From NCBI RefSeq assembly GCF_013373365.1, contig NZ_CP035925.1, positions 3,410,001 through 3,474,000 on the forward strand: a stretch of DNA of 64,000 nucleotides. The letters run 5' to 3'. The notes under the pieces are model-generated. The model was not told the origin of the DNA and did no database searches. It saw only the letters and a program-made list of their open reading frames with translations. The translations under genes and the position numbers were made by a program. Shown in pieces: positions 53,319 through 62,507 of the stretch (position 1 is its first letter; each line of letters begins with the position of its first letter). The stretch is from Lentibacillus sp. CBA3610 (GTDB taxonomy: Bacteria > Bacillota > Bacilli > Bacillales > Amphibacillaceae).

Positions 53319-54208
53319 AGCCGTTCAGGATACGTGTTCCGGCAAGCTCAGCAAACATTGGGCCGGGATTCGATTCAATGGGGCTTGCGCTGGATTTATA
53401 TTTAACGCTTGATATTGCACCATCCGATAAATGGGAGATTGAACAGCACTCACCGCATTTGCCAGAGGCCACAAGCGCTGATGATCATCTTATTGTACAG
53501 ACTGCCCGTGATATTGCGTCACGTTGGAATAAGGAGCTGCCTGCCTGCAAAATGGTTGTCTGGAGTGACATACCACTGGCACGTGGCTTGGGCAGCAGTG
53601 CCTCAGCGATTGTCGCCGGTATTGAGCTGGCTGATCGGGCATGTGGCCTGTCTTTGACGCAGAAACAGAAACTTGATCTGGGTTCTGAAATTGAAGGGCA
53701 TCCGGACAATATTGCGCCGGCATTAATGGGTGGATTTATCATTTCCACTGACATTAACCATGAAATTGGTTGGATGTCTTTACCTATCCCTGATTTAGAG
53801 GCAGTTGTGTATATTCCGGAAAAAGGGTTGATGACAGAAGAGGCAAGAAGTGTTCTGCCGGAAACATACAAACGAGAGCATGCCACATCGGCGAGTGCTG
53901 TCAGCAATGTTCTGATTGCTTCGCTCGCTTCCGGTGATTATCTGCTGGCCGGTAAAATGATGGAGCATGATTTATTCCATGAACCATACCGGGCAGAGAT
54001 GATCCCGCATTATGACGATATCAGGCAGGAAGCTAAACAGCATGGTGCGTACGGAACAGTCATCAGCGGCGCGGGCCCCACGATGATTTCATTCGCTCCA
54101 AAAGGACAGGGCCAAGCCATCGTCAGCCATTTTAAAAACACAATGCCCGATTATCAAGTGGCTTTATTACAGGTCGATTATAAGGGGGTCTGTCCCCTAC
54201 CACTTTAG
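53315..54208 (+). CDS. thrB: Homoserine kinase
   Basis: GHMP kinase phosphorylating homoserine. Motif 1 is [19 protein letters not shown], motif 2 [18 protein letters not shown] (ATP loop), motif 3 [15 protein letters not shown] near the C-terminus. 297 residues. The last residues (YKGVCPLPL) are encoded by the left arm of a GGGGTCTGTCCCC palindrome, so the original stop has probably been replaced by the repeat's own. Confidence 0.95.
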   Translation: MKPFRIRVPASSANIGPGFDSMGLALDLYLTLDIAPSDKWEIEQHSPHLPEATSADDHLIVQTARDIASRWNKELPACKMVVWSDIPLARGLGSSASAIVAGIELADRACGLSLTQKQKLDLGSEIEGHPDNIAPALMGGFIISTDINHEIGWMSLPIPDLEAVVYIPEKGLMTEEARSVLPETYKREHATSASAVSNVLIASLASGDYLLAGKMMEHDLFHEPYRAEMIPHYDDIRQEAKQHGAYGTVISGAGPTMISFAPKGQGQAIVSHFKNTMPDYQVALLQVDYKGVCPLPL

Positions 54209-54236
54209 CGCATTAACGTGGTGGGGGACAGACCCC
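54184..54236. repeat. GGGGTCTGTCCCC long palindrome
   Basis: GGGGTCTGTCCCC-T-ACCAC / GTGGT-GGGGGACAGACCCC, about 18 paired bases with a 14-base loop, covering the thrB stop. This sequence type is a common intergenic repeat in Bacillaceae; it may also act as a terminator. Confidence 0.8.
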
Positions 54237-54240
54237 ATAT

Positions 54241-54534
54241 TTATTCTTTTTCTGTCAGTTCCAGTTTAAAATCGCCAACGGTACCTGGCTCATATAAGTT
54301 GGTGATTGAAGTTGAGTAGCTACTGATGGCAGCCGGGAATTCAAGGTTTTTCCCCGGGACTTTTACAACAAAATCATTCTCATAGAGCAGCACCGTAACG
54401 TCATGATAATCTTCGTGCGTCACTTTAAAGTCAAAGCTCACCTTAGTCAGCTCTTTCCCATTTTTATTGACTGAATCCGTCCGAACGTTAAACGCACTTA
54501 TTTCCATATCGTTAATGATGATTTTCTCTTGCAC
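54241..54534 (-). CDS. ykvR: DUF3219 (YkvR) family protein
   Basis: A 97-residue beta-rich protein. FKVTHEDYHDVTVLLYENDF and ISSYSTSITNLYEPGTVGDF match B. subtilis YkvR closely. No signal peptide. Its function is unknown. The 3' end converges on thrB with the palindromic repeat in between. The ATG at 54534 has GAAGGTGAG upstream. Confidence 0.87.
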   Translation of the reverse strand: MQEKIIINDMEISAFNVRTDSVNKNGKELTKVSFDFKVTHEDYHDVTVLLYENDFVVKVPGKNLEFPAAISSYSTSITNLYEPGTVGDFKLELTEKE

Positions 54535-54706
54535 ATGCTCACCTTCTCTAGTTTTAAATTCATTTAGTCAATCGTAACAAGTTTGCATGCAAGCTTCCAT
54601 GTTTTGAACTCATATCATGCCGGCTTTAGTATTTGACTGATGGAATAATTTTTAAGCGTAAGGGAAAAAGAAACAATAGCAGATTTTATCGAAGAAAGGG
54701 GCAAGT

Positions 54707-55956
54707 ATGATGGCAATTCCACGTGAGCAGGGATTGGATAATACACTTACTATGTTAACGGAAGGCTATAATTATCTTCACAATAGACGTCGGCGGTTTC
54801 AGTCAAATATTTTTCAAACCCGGTTGTTGGGACAGAAGGTTATTTGCATAGGCGGAAAAGAGGCGGCAAAAGTTTTTTATGATGAAGGAAAATTTAAACG
54901 GAAAGGGGCTGCACCAAACCGAATAAAAGAAAGCCTGTTTGGAAAAAAAGCGGTACAAGGGATGGACGGTGCAGCCCATAAGCATCGAAAACAACTGTTT
55001 ATGTCACTTATGAAGCCCGAGCGACTCGCTGAACTGAAGGATATTACCGCCAAACAATGGGAGGTTGCACTCAATAACTGGCAACAGAAACGGAAAATGT
55101 CTTTATTTCATGAATCAGAAAAAATCATGTTCCGCATTGCTTGTGAATGGGCTGATGTGCCGTTATTTGCCAAGGAACTGAATCAGCGTACCAGCGATCT
55201 GGCTGCCATGATTGATGCTTTTGGAGCGGTCGGTCCCCGGCATTGGAAAGGAAGGTCAGCGCGAAATCGTTCAGAGCGATGGGCCAGAAACCTTATTCAG
55301 CAGGTTCGGATTGGGGAACGAGAACCACGTGAAGATACAGCTCTGTACGCCATGGCCTGGCATCGTGATTTAAATGGGAGACTGCTGGAATTGCAAGTTG
55401 CTGCAGTGGAATTGCTGAATATTTTAAGGCCCATTACAGCAAATTAGGGACGATATGTAACATTGGGGCACTGGCGATGCATGATTTCCGGAAACGAAAG
55501 AAAAGCTTCAGACAGGTGATGATGAATACAGCCGGATGTTTGTGCAGGAAGTCCGCCGTTTACTACCCATTCGGTCCGTTTTTAGGCGCTAGAGTCCGGG
55601 ATAACTTTGAGTGGGGTGGTCATCAATTCAAAAAAGGAACGCTTGTCTTACTCGATGTTTATGGGGCGAATCACGATCCGGATTTATGGGACAATCCAAG
55701 TGAATTCAGACCGGAACGTTTCAAAGAGTGGGAAGGCAGCCCATTCGATTTTATCCCCCAAGGCGGCGGTGATCATGATATGGGACATCGCTGTGCCGGT
55801 GAGTGGGTAACGATTGACGTCATGAAAGTCAGCTTGGAATTTTTAGCAAAATATATGGATTATCAGATGCCAAAGCAAAATTTGAATTTCAGTATGGCGC
55901 GTATACCGTCCTTGCCGAAAAGCAGATTTATGATAAACAGTGTGACGCGTCAATAG
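54707..55956 (+). pseudogene. CYP152-type cytochrome P450 (fatty-acid peroxygenase), disrupted
   Basis: Related to B. subtilis YbdT (P450-BSbeta), which uses hydrogen peroxide to hydroxylate fatty acids. Frame 1 gives IPREQGLDNTLTMLTEGYNY, the CYP152 start, through LLNILRPITAN and an in-frame TAG at 55447. Sequence then continues GRYVTLG, ALAMHDF, PETKEKLQTGDDEYSRMFVQ after lost G (about 55469) and C (about 55489), and finally after an extra T (about 55561) YYPFGPFLGARVRDNFEW through the heme loop GGGDHDMGHRCAGEW to 55956. One stop plus three indels suggests a true pseudogene. Confidence 0.88.
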
Positions 55957-55978
55957 AGATTTCGGTCTGCGCTGCGTA

Positions 55979-56196
55979 TTTATGCACTGAGTTTACGACA
56001 GTGCATAAATCGCGCGACAACCATCTCAAATCGCGCGACAACCATCTCAAATCGCGCGACAACCATCTCAAATCGCGCGACGACCATCTCAAATCGCGCG
56101 ACGACCATCTCAAATCGCGCGACGACCATCTCAAATCGCGCGACGACCATCTCAAATCGCGCGACGACCATCTCAAATCGCGCGACACCCATCATG
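55979..56196. repeat. Hairpin element plus perfect 21-bp CGCGCGAC tandem array (copy 2)
   Basis: The 41-base hairpin element (55979-56019) is identical to 47550-47590. From 56008 the unit AATCGCGCGAC(A/G)ACCATCTCA repeats nine times at exactly 21 bases (starts 56008, 56029, 56050, 56071, 56092, 56113, 56134, 56155, 56176; last one partial). The first three units have A and the next five G at position 12. There are no unique spacers, so it is not CRISPR. It fills the 373-base gap before the LysM-GH18 gene. Confidence 0.9.
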
Positions 56197-56329
56197 CGAC
56201 GTTCAGAAAACATCCTTTCTCGCGTCCTGACATTAATCAAACCTAGTATTATTTTCCTCTGATTTGTTACTGGGACAATCATCCAACGAATAGGATGGTA
56301 TTTAGAGCATGCAAATTGGGGGAAAGACT

Positions 56330-57742
56330 ATGCAAATTCATGTCGTGCAAAGCGGTGATACAATATGGCAGCTTGCACAAAATTATGGTACGGCTGTTAA
56401 TCAGATAGTTTTGTTGAATGAATTGGATAATCCGGATGTGCTGGTTGTTGGGGAGTCATTAGTTATTCCTGAACCCGGCCAGGAATATGTTGTCCAGCCC
56501 GGAAATACATTATGGCAAATTGGACGAATGTTTGGAGTTACGGCTCAGGAGCTGGCCGTTGCCAATAATATCACGGACCCGTCATTAATATATCCCGGGC
56601 AAATGTTGATAAATCCTTATTTCCCGCATATTGTCCAGGCCGGTGAATATATTTGGGGAATTGCGCAGCAGTATGGTGTAACCCCTGAACAAATTATAGC
56701 GGCCAATGATATTGAACAGCCAGGCTTGATATTTCCGGGGCAGACGTTAAGAATTCCAGCCCAAGCAAGACCGGTAACCGAAGTGAATGCTTATATAACC
56801 CGAGTGGATGAACTGGGGCGCCCCGAAGTTCTGCGTTTGGGCAGACATCTTACCTACCTTTCCCCATTCACGTACAACATCACTGAAGATGGCAGTTTCA
56901 CCGAATTGCCGGAACAGCCGGTGCTCGAGGCTGCAAGAGCGAATAATGTTGCACCGCTCTTGGTAGTGACGAACTTTATCCAGGGGGAGTTTAATTCGGA
57001 CGTGGCTGCGGCTGTGTTGCGTAATCCGGAAGCGCAGGAACAATTAATCACCAATCTGCAGACAGTCATGCGTTCGAAAGGCTATGCGGGCGTCAATTTT
57101 GATCTTGAATATGTATATCCGGAAGATCGCGAGAACTATAATAACTTCCTGAGGCGTGTTGTAGAGCGATTACATCCGGAAGGGTTTCTGGTTACGACAG
57201 CACTGGCGCCTAAGGAAACCGCCGATCAGCAAGGGCTGTTGTATGAGGCACATGATTATCAAGCACACGGGGATATTGTTGACTTTGTGGTGTTGATGAC
57301 ATACGAATGGGGCTGGGCAGGCGGTGAACCGTGGGCAATAGCACCGGTCAATAAAGTAAGAGATGTGTTGGATTATGCCGTAACCGTTATTCCACGGGAT
57401 AAAATTGTGATGGGAGTGCCTTTATACGGTCGTGATTGGAATATACCATGGGTTGAGGGCACAATTGCCAGCACCGTCAACCCGAAAGAAGCCATTCAGT
57501 TGGCAGCAAGGTATGGTGTAGCGATCCAATACGATGAAACGTATCAATCACCGTTTTTCCGCTATGTGGATGAAAACGGTCAGGCACATGAAGTCTGGTT
57601 TGAAGATGCCCGCAGTGTGCAGGCAAAATATGATACAGTGAAGGAATATGGTCTGCGAGGCGTGAATTACTGGGCACTTGGGACACCATTCCCACAAAAC
57701 TGGCCTGTACTGCAGGATAATTTTCGGATCAGGAAGTTGTAA
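56330..57742 (+). CDS. LysM-GH18 spore cortex/germination hydrolase (SleL/YaaH-like)
   Basis: A 470-residue cell-wall enzyme. Three LysM domains (about 2-46, 50-94, 97-143: VQSGDTIWQLAQNYGT, VQPGNTLWQIGRMFGV, VQAGEYIWGIAQQYGV) bind peptidoglycan, and residues 150-470 form a glycoside hydrolase 18 barrel with the catalytic Glu in VNFDLEYV and YxxYG-like GVPLYGRDW. B. subtilis YaaH and B. cereus SleL, with one or two LysM, are spore-associated glucosaminidases. No signal peptide, as for those spore proteins. I start at ATG 56330 (GGGGGAAAG upstream); 56309 is possible. Confidence 0.9.
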   Translation: MQIHVVQSGDTIWQLAQNYGTAVNQIVLLNELDNPDVLVVGESLVIPEPGQEYVVQPGNTLWQIGRMFGVTAQELAVANNITDPSLIYPGQMLINPYFPHIVQAGEYIWGIAQQYGVTPEQIIAANDIEQPGLIFPGQTLRIPAQARPVTEVNAYITRVDELGRPEVLRLGRHLTYLSPFTYNITEDGSFTELPEQPVLEAARANNVAPLLVVTNFIQGEFNSDVAAAVLRNPEAQEQLITNLQTVMRSKGYAGVNFDLEYVYPEDRENYNNFLRRVVERLHPEGFLVTTALAPKETADQQGLLYEAHDYQAHGDIVDFVVLMTYEWGWAGGEPWAIAPVNKVRDVLDYAVTVIPRDKIVMGVPLYGRDWNIPWVEGTIASTVNPKEAIQLAARYGVAIQYDETYQSPFFRYVDENGQAHEVWFEDARSVQAKYDTVKEYGLRGVNYWALGTPFPQNWPVLQDNFRIRKL

Positions 57743-57749
57743 TCACCAA

Positions 57750-57787
57750 CCTTTGAAACGACAATGATGTTCGTTTCAAAGGTTTTG
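57750..57787 (+). terminator. Terminator after the LysM-GH18 gene
   Basis: CCTTTGAAACGA / TCGTTTCAAAGG, 9-base loop, TTTT. Confidence 0.88.
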
Positions 57788-58020
57788 TTGATTGATAAAG
57801 GTCTTTTGGCGTAATCACACACGTACATAATGAAATGTTACACCCTTCTCATAGCAACCTGGGTAAATCTGCTGCCAATTCTACTGATTACACCCGCCCA
57901 GAATAATTTCCGATATCCTTTTTCCTGTTTCCAAACCTTCCAATTTGACATGATTAACACCTGTTTTCAAACCTATCTAATTATATAAATATCTAATTAG
58001 TTGAGCAAAAAATAAGGTGA

Positions 58021-58596
58021 TTATTGGATCAGCCACAATTCTTCAGGATTTAACTCATATTCGCCATTTTGCCGTCTCATGAAGCCGCACATGACAAATT
58101 CCCGTCTGATTGTTGCGAAATCTTCATGAAACGGTTTGATATAATCGTTGATTTCCTTTTCATGATACGTTTTGCCTTTCTTCAGTCCTTTGACAAGATG
58201 CTCCAGTACGATGAGTTTCTTCTTTCGCTGGGCCGGGAGACTTTTGAGTGAGCCATCCTGTGCAAAGAAATTTCGGATGACTTTATATTTCTCCTGATCA
58301 TCCACCTTGAATTCATTCATTTCTTTTTCACCTCCAATCCGCAAAATAGCCTCAGCCATAAAAGCGAGTTGCTTTTCACTCAGGTGAAAATAGATAGTGT
58401 TTTTGTCACGCCGCTGGTAGATAACATTAATCTCTTTCAGTTTTGTGAGATGATAGGAAATGGTGGGTGGGGTCAGACCAAGTTTTCCCGCAATCGCCTG
58501 TCCGTGCAATGGCCCACTCTTTAATAGTGCAATGATTTGAATGCGTGTTTTGTCGCCAATCGTTTTATGGAAATTGACAATTCTATCCAGTTGCAT
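58021..58596 (-). CDS. ArsR-family regulator with DUF2087 domain
   Basis: A 191-residue regulator. Residues 1-90 are an ArsR winged HTH (TRIQIIALLKSGPLHGQAIAG, LTPPTISYHLTKLKEINVIY, NTIYFHLSEK); residues 95-185 match DUF2087 (KVIRNFFAQDGSLKSLPAQR, KKLIVLEHLVKGLKKGKTYH, FATIRREFVMCGFMRR). No metal-binding CxC is seen, so a non-metal signal is likely. The promoter contains a 22-bp palindrome overlapping the -10. The 57788-58020 gap holds no gene that I can see, only a TCTAATTA repeat. Confidence 0.88.
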   Translation of the reverse strand: MQLDRIVNFHKTIGDKTRIQIIALLKSGPLHGQAIAGKLGLTPPTISYHLTKLKEINVIYQRRDKNTIYFHLSEKQLAFMAEAILRIGGEKEMNEFKVDDQEKYKVIRNFFAQDGSLKSLPAQRKKKLIVLEHLVKGLKKGKTYHEKEINDYIKPFHEDFATIRREFVMCGFMRRQNGEYELNPEELWLIQ

Positions 58597-58618
58597 ACTT
58601 TACCCTCCAAACAACACC

Positions 58619-58654
58619 TAATTAGATTATAATCAAATTAGATGGGTGTGACAA
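58619..58654 (-). promoter_or_regulatory. ArsR promoter and palindromic operator
   Basis: On the minus strand TTGTCA (58654-58649), 17-base spacer, TATAAT (58631-58626). The palindrome TAATTNGATTATAATCNAATTA at 58619-58640 covers the -10, so the product probably represses itself. Confidence 0.8.
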
Positions 58655-58773
58655 TAGTTATTTAGAAAAAGGATTCCTCGAAAGGGTGTTTACAATCTAA
58701 AATTCGCTATGAATAAAGTGGTCTTCTATGATATTTTTGACCGATTAGGCTGAAGTACTGTTTTTGACGTGTA

Positions 58774-59220
58774 TCACCGTAACGTTTCAAGCGTTTCCCT
58801 GAAAAGTTCGCGAAATTTCGCCTCATCCTCAGAAGTGAAAGCTTTTGGCCCTTTTGTCCGCTTGCCGCTTTTGCGTGCCATGGCGTTCACATACCGGCTC
58901 TGCAATAGCTGATCGATGTTATGTTCCGTATAAGTGAAGCCTTTATGATGCAGGACGGTACATTCTTTGGAAAGCCCTAATGATGCGAGTCCGTAATCCT
59001 GCGTAATGATGATATCGCCTTGTTGCACAAGCTGCATGATCCGGTAATCCGCTGCCTCAGCTCCGGTATCCACGTAAACTGTTTCCACACCGGGCTGATC
59101 GTCATCATGCGAGAAATGAGAAAAGCTTTTCACGAGTGTGACTGGCACATTAAATTCCCGGGCAATCGTTATAATCGTTTTTTTAACCGGACAGGCATCC
59201 GCATCGACGTATACGTTCAT
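58774..59220 (-). CDS. yqxD: UPF0178 (YaiI/YqxD) family protein
   Basis: A 148-residue protein beginning [20 protein letters not shown], with [15 protein letters not shown] and the [22 protein letters not shown]-terminus, all diagnostic of UPF0178. Acidic residues in DADACP and QDYGLA give a PIN-like nuclease fold, though activity is unproven. GGAGGAAATTCAG precedes the ATG. It stands alone between the ArsR gene and the GntR operon. Confidence 0.92.
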   Translation of the reverse strand: MNVYVDADACPVKKTIITIAREFNVPVTLVKSFSHFSHDDDQPGVETVYVDTGAEAADYRIMQLVQQGDIIITQDYGLASLGLSKECTVLHHKGFTYTEHNIDQLLQSRYVNAMARKSGKRTKGPKAFTSEDEAKFRELFRETLETLR

Positions 59221-59417
59221 CTGAATTTCCTCCGTTTTGTATATATAACAATTTTAGCAGAAGTATCATTGTGAAACCACTCCGGACGGAAAATGGCAGT
59301 AACCTATGACGCCGATTGATGGTCAAAGCAAGCTGGTAGAATATCCCTTTTCAGAAATGAACAACCCGACCTTATCCCCTCTACACCCTCTTATTAATAC
59401 GGTTTTTAAATTACCTC

Positions 59418-59454
59418 TTGCATTTTTAAAGTTTATGTAATACACTACATTACA
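59418..59454 (+). promoter_or_regulatory. Promoter and dyad operator of the GntR-ABC operon
   Basis: TTGCAT (59418-59423), 17-base spacer, TACACT (59441-59446). A TGTAAT...ATTACA dyad (59436-59454) is centred on the -10, the placement expected for YtrA-type autorepression. Confidence 0.7.
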
Positions 59455-59499
59455 CGACTAATGCACTGACTTAATCACGTGAAAAAGGGGGCAAGCTTG

Positions 59500-59883
59500 A
59501 TGATCCATACAGATGGCACGAAACCCATCTACATACAGATATCGGAATGGATTGAGAACGAAATTCTTAATGAAAATTTCAAACCGGATGAAAAAGTACA
59601 TTCCCAATACAAGCTTGCTGATCTATTCAACATTAACCCGGCAACCGCGGCTAAAGGACTGACACTGCTGTCTGATGAAACCATTCTTTATAACAAGCGC
59701 GGTTTGGGCAAATTTGTCGCACATGACGCGAAAGATATTATCACCAATAAACGAAAAAGCCAGACATTGAAGCGGCTGATTCAGGAAATTGTTGTGGAAG
59801 CTGAACGGCTGCATGTGGAAGAAGGGGAATTAATCGAATTGGTCCGAAAAACAATCAATGAACATAGGGGGGCTGCAGAATGA
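59500..59883 (+). CDS. GntR-family regulator, YtrA type
   Basis: A 127-residue repressor with the GntR winged HTH (PIYIQISEWIENEILNENFK, SQYKLADLFNINPATAAKGL, LYNKRGLGKFVA) and the short C-terminal helical arm that defines the YtrA subfamily. YtrA repressors control adjacent ABC transporters and respond to cell-wall antibiotics. It overlaps the ATPase gene by 4 bases. Start ATG 59500, behind AAAAAGGGGG. Confidence 0.88.
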   Translation: MIHTDGTKPIYIQISEWIENEILNENFKPDEKVHSQYKLADLFNINPATAAKGLTLLSDETILYNKRGLGKFVAHDAKDIITNKRKSQTLKRLIQEIVVEAERLHVEEGELIELVRKTINEHRGAAE

Positions 59884-60779
59884 ACGTCATTAAGTGTACT
59901 GATTTAACCAAAAGCTATGGGCAACAAAAGGCATTGGATAACCTTTCCGTAACCATTGAGGAAAATAAGATCACCGGCCTTGTTGGACGAAACGGCGCCG
60001 GTAAGACCACCTTGCTGAAAATATTGGCAGGGTTTTGGCGTGTATCATCGGGAGAGGTGAATGTTTTTTCCCGGAAACCATTTGATAACTTGTTTGTTTC
60101 AGCCAATACAATGTTTGTTGATGATCAAATGAACTTTCCGACGGCACTGACGCTGAAAGAAATTCTCGAACAGGCTGGGCGGTTTTATGATAACTGGGAT
60201 ATGGAGCTGGCAGAGCGGCTATTTGATTATTTTTCGTTTCGCCCCGGTCAGAACTATTCTGTCCTTTCAAAAGGGAAGAAAAGTACGTTTAATATGATTG
60301 TCGGTTTGTGTTCGCGCTGTCGCCTGACAATTTTTGACGAACCGACTACAGGCATGGATACGGCGGTTCGGAAAGATTTTTACCGTGCATTGCTGAAAGA
60401 TTATCTGGCCCATCCGCGCTCGATCATCATTTCCAGTCATCATGTGGATGAGGTGGAAGAGGTGCTGGAAGATGTGCTCCTGGTGGAGAGCGGGCAAAAA
60501 TTTCTGCATATGCCGATTGAGGATTTGAAAGAATATGCAATCGCTTTAAACGGACCATCAGAAGACGTTAACAAATGGAGGCGCGACAGAGAAGTGCTTC
60601 ACACGAAAACGGCCGGTAACAATACGTATGCTGTCGTGACCAATGACTTTGAGCAACATGAGCTGGAACAAATCAATTTGGCGGGGATTGACATGTCATC
60701 TGTATCGCCTGGTGACTTGTGCGTGTACCTGACAGACAGGGCAAAAGGGGGAATTGATGATGTCTTTGACAAAGCCTAG
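59880..60779 (+). CDS. ABC transporter ATP-binding protein (YtrB-like)
   Basis: A 299-residue ATPase: Walker A GRNGAGKTT, Walker B RLTIFDEPTTGMD, H-loop IISSHHVDE. The signature motif reads VLSKGKKSTF, lacking the usual LSGGQ glycines but common in YtrB/GntR-linked ATPases. The C-terminal 80 residues are an extra domain. It overlaps its regulator by 4 bases and the permease by about 20. Confidence 0.9.
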   Translation: MNVIKCTDLTKSYGQQKALDNLSVTIEENKITGLVGRNGAGKTTLLKILAGFWRVSSGEVNVFSRKPFDNLFVSANTMFVDDQMNFPTALTLKEILEQAGRFYDNWDMELAERLFDYFSFRPGQNYSVLSKGKKSTFNMIVGLCSRCRLTIFDEPTTGMDTAVRKDFYRALLKDYLAHPRSIIISSHHVDEVEEVLEDVLLVESGQKFLHMPIEDLKEYAIALNGPSEDVNKWRRDREVLHTKTAGNNTYAVVTNDFEQHELEQINLAGIDMSSVSPGDLCVYLTDRAKGGIDDVFDKA

Positions 60780-61512
60780 CTTGGCACAAACTGTACTAAA
60801 ACAATTTTGGTTCAAGCTGAAATCGTTAGCCGGTATGATCAGTTCACTGATTATGCTGCAGCTGATTGGTCTCCTGTTTGCCCTCGGTGCATCAAGCAAT
60901 TTTTATACTGGCAGCGATGGTGTCTTTGACCTGCAAATCAGCTATTATTCTGCTGATCTTGTTGTCGTATTTACGATGTTATGGGGGTTCATCAGTGCCA
61001 TCACGATGAAAACAAAAGCGTACCGGGAAGATGACTTTGTATTTGTAACAAACAGGCTGAGCAGCAATTTATCGAATATCGCTTATTTATTGGCAGCCAG
61101 CGTTATCGGAGGTGTGACAGCGATATTATCGGGGTATTTGCTGAAAGTCGTTATTTATTTACTGTTTGAGTCCACCCCTATCATACACACGGGTTTAACT
61201 GACTCCCTCGTTGAATTGTTAAGCGGAATGCTGGCGGCATCTTTGTTTATTTTCATGTTTGCCGGTGCCGGTTATTTGGTGGGGACGTTGGTGCAACTTC
61301 ATAAGGCGTTCACTTATATCACGCCGGTCGCTGTCATTGGTTTCATCTTATTGAGTGATCGCATATCAGACGGTCATTTATTGGCTGAAGTTGGTGAGTT
61401 TTACTTTAATGAAGCATCACTCTGGTTGTTATCGGTGAAAACGCTGGTCACAGCAGGTTTATTATTGGCGGGATCGATAGGGATTTCCCAGCGGTTGGAG
61501 GTGAAGACGTAA
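60760..61512 (+). CDS. ABC transporter permease
   Basis: A 250-residue membrane protein with six predicted helices (about 20-42, 60-83, 106-133, 151-177, 184-200, 225-243). The start is one of the clustered TTG/ATG/ATG codons at 60754-60760, behind GGGGG. It is encoded between the ATPase and another membrane protein, with a 1-base overlap to the latter, so all belong to one transporter. Confidence 0.82.
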   Translation: MSLTKPSLAQTVLKQFWFKLKSLAGMISSLIMLQLIGLLFALGASSNFYTGSDGVFDLQISYYSADLVVVFTMLWGFISAITMKTKAYREDDFVFVTNRLSSNLSNIAYLLAASVIGGVTAILSGYLLKVVIYLLFESTPIIHTGLTDSLVELLSGMLAASLFIFMFAGAGYLVGTLVQLHKAFTYITPVAVIGFILLSDRISDGHLLAEVGEFYFNEASLWLLSVKTLVTAGLLLAGSIGISQRLEVKT

Positions 61513-62213
61513 TGATGCCACTGTCATTGTTGTTGATTATCGGTCTGTTGGTGTTCGCAGCTGTCTTGTTTACACCGAAAAAACGTCAAAACAACAGCTA
61601 TGTTAAAACAGTGCAATGGGCGTTCGGCATTTACATAGCTGTGTTGCTTCTTTCTGTCCCGGTTGTTTATTTGCTTCCGGAAGGCTCAGGTCTCTCTGCT
61701 GATGTGGAAAATGCACCATCCGAATTTCCGTCATTGCTTAAGCTTGCTGACAACGGTGACATTGAACACACCGGCCATGTGTATCAACAGGAAACATGGG
61801 AGGTGCAGGTGGAAAATCAGGAGGTTCAATTGACAATGTCGGAGGTGAATGGGTCACATGCCAGACTTCCTATTTATGTTGAACATGTAAGTAACCAGCA
61901 AGATATGATCGAGGCAGCCTATTATCAGACACCGTTTATCGTCGAAGGATTCGATATGTCAAACCGGTTGGGCTCATTGGATATTGGTTTTGGTAACGAG
62001 TCCGGTAGATTGAATATTTATCCGCCCGGTCAGACCAGAATTGACTTGTCTATGTTCAAGCAGGAGTTTCCAATAGCACAATTGACGGGGGAACGCGGAA
62101 TGGAAAATGTTTATACAAACAGTGATCAATTGCTGTACCTTAAAGTTCCGGAAGACATGGCATTAAACTATCATGATCATATTGAGGTTTATTATCATAA
62201 TGAAAATCAGTAA
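61512..62213 (+). CDS. Membrane-anchored protein of the GntR-ABC operon
   Basis: A 233-residue protein with two N-terminal helices (about 3-22 and 34-57) and a soluble extracytoplasmic domain of about 175 residues. The last gene of the operon, overlapping the permease stop by 1 base (TAATG). Not recognised as a family; by position it may be an accessory or substrate-contact subunit, as in YtrF-like proteins, but no MacB fold is visible. Confidence 0.7.
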   Translation: MMPLSLLLIIGLLVFAAVLFTPKKRQNNSYVKTVQWAFGIYIAVLLLSVPVVYLLPEGSGLSADVENAPSEFPSLLKLADNGDIEHTGHVYQQETWEVQVENQEVQLTMSEVNGSHARLPIYVEHVSNQQDMIEAAYYQTPFIVEGFDMSNRLGSLDIGFGNESGRLNIYPPGQTRIDLSMFKQEFPIAQLTGERGMENVYTNSDQLLYLKVPEDMALNYHDHIEVYYHNENQ

Positions 62214-62250
62214 AGTTTTAACAGCCCGAAATAGAGCATATAGATTTTCT

Positions 62251-62282
62251 GTATCAGCCTGTGTGCTGGTACGGATTTTTTA
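62251..62282 (+). terminator. Terminator of the GntR-ABC operon
   Basis: GTATCAGC / GCTGGTAC (one G-T pair), CTGTGT loop, then GGATTTTTT. Confidence 0.7.
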
Positions 62283-62325
62283 TTACTATCGTAAAGGGCA
62301 GTGCAGTAACCGGGCTAATTTTCAT

Positions 62326-62354
62326 TTGACGTTTTATTGAATCCAACCTATAAT
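62326..62354 (+). promoter_or_regulatory. SigA promoter of the BCCT gene
   Basis: TTGACG (62326-62331), 17-base spacer, TATAAT (62349-62354). It leaves a 5' leader of about 145 bases with no clear riboswitch fold visible to me. Confidence 0.75.
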
Positions 62355-62507
62355 TAAAAGCCATGTTCAAAATAAAAGAGCAAGAAGATGGTTTTTAGAG
62401 AGATAGAGTTAACAAATGGTTCGTGAAAAGGATAATCATTTTCCATCCAACGGTCTGTAATGACTCACGTGTTATAGACACTTGTTCCTTAAAATGGGAG
62501 GAAAAAC

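Noticed and set aside
56001..56200. Possible CRISPR array
   Set aside because: Units are 21 bases with no distinct repeat-spacer alternation; all units are nearly identical and no cas genes are present.
55928..56282. Open reading frames of repeated RDLRWSS / EMVVARF peptides on the minus strand, and the plus-strand counterpart
   Set aside because: They are simple translations of the 21-bp array (a multiple of three, so open in several frames), with no ribosome site.
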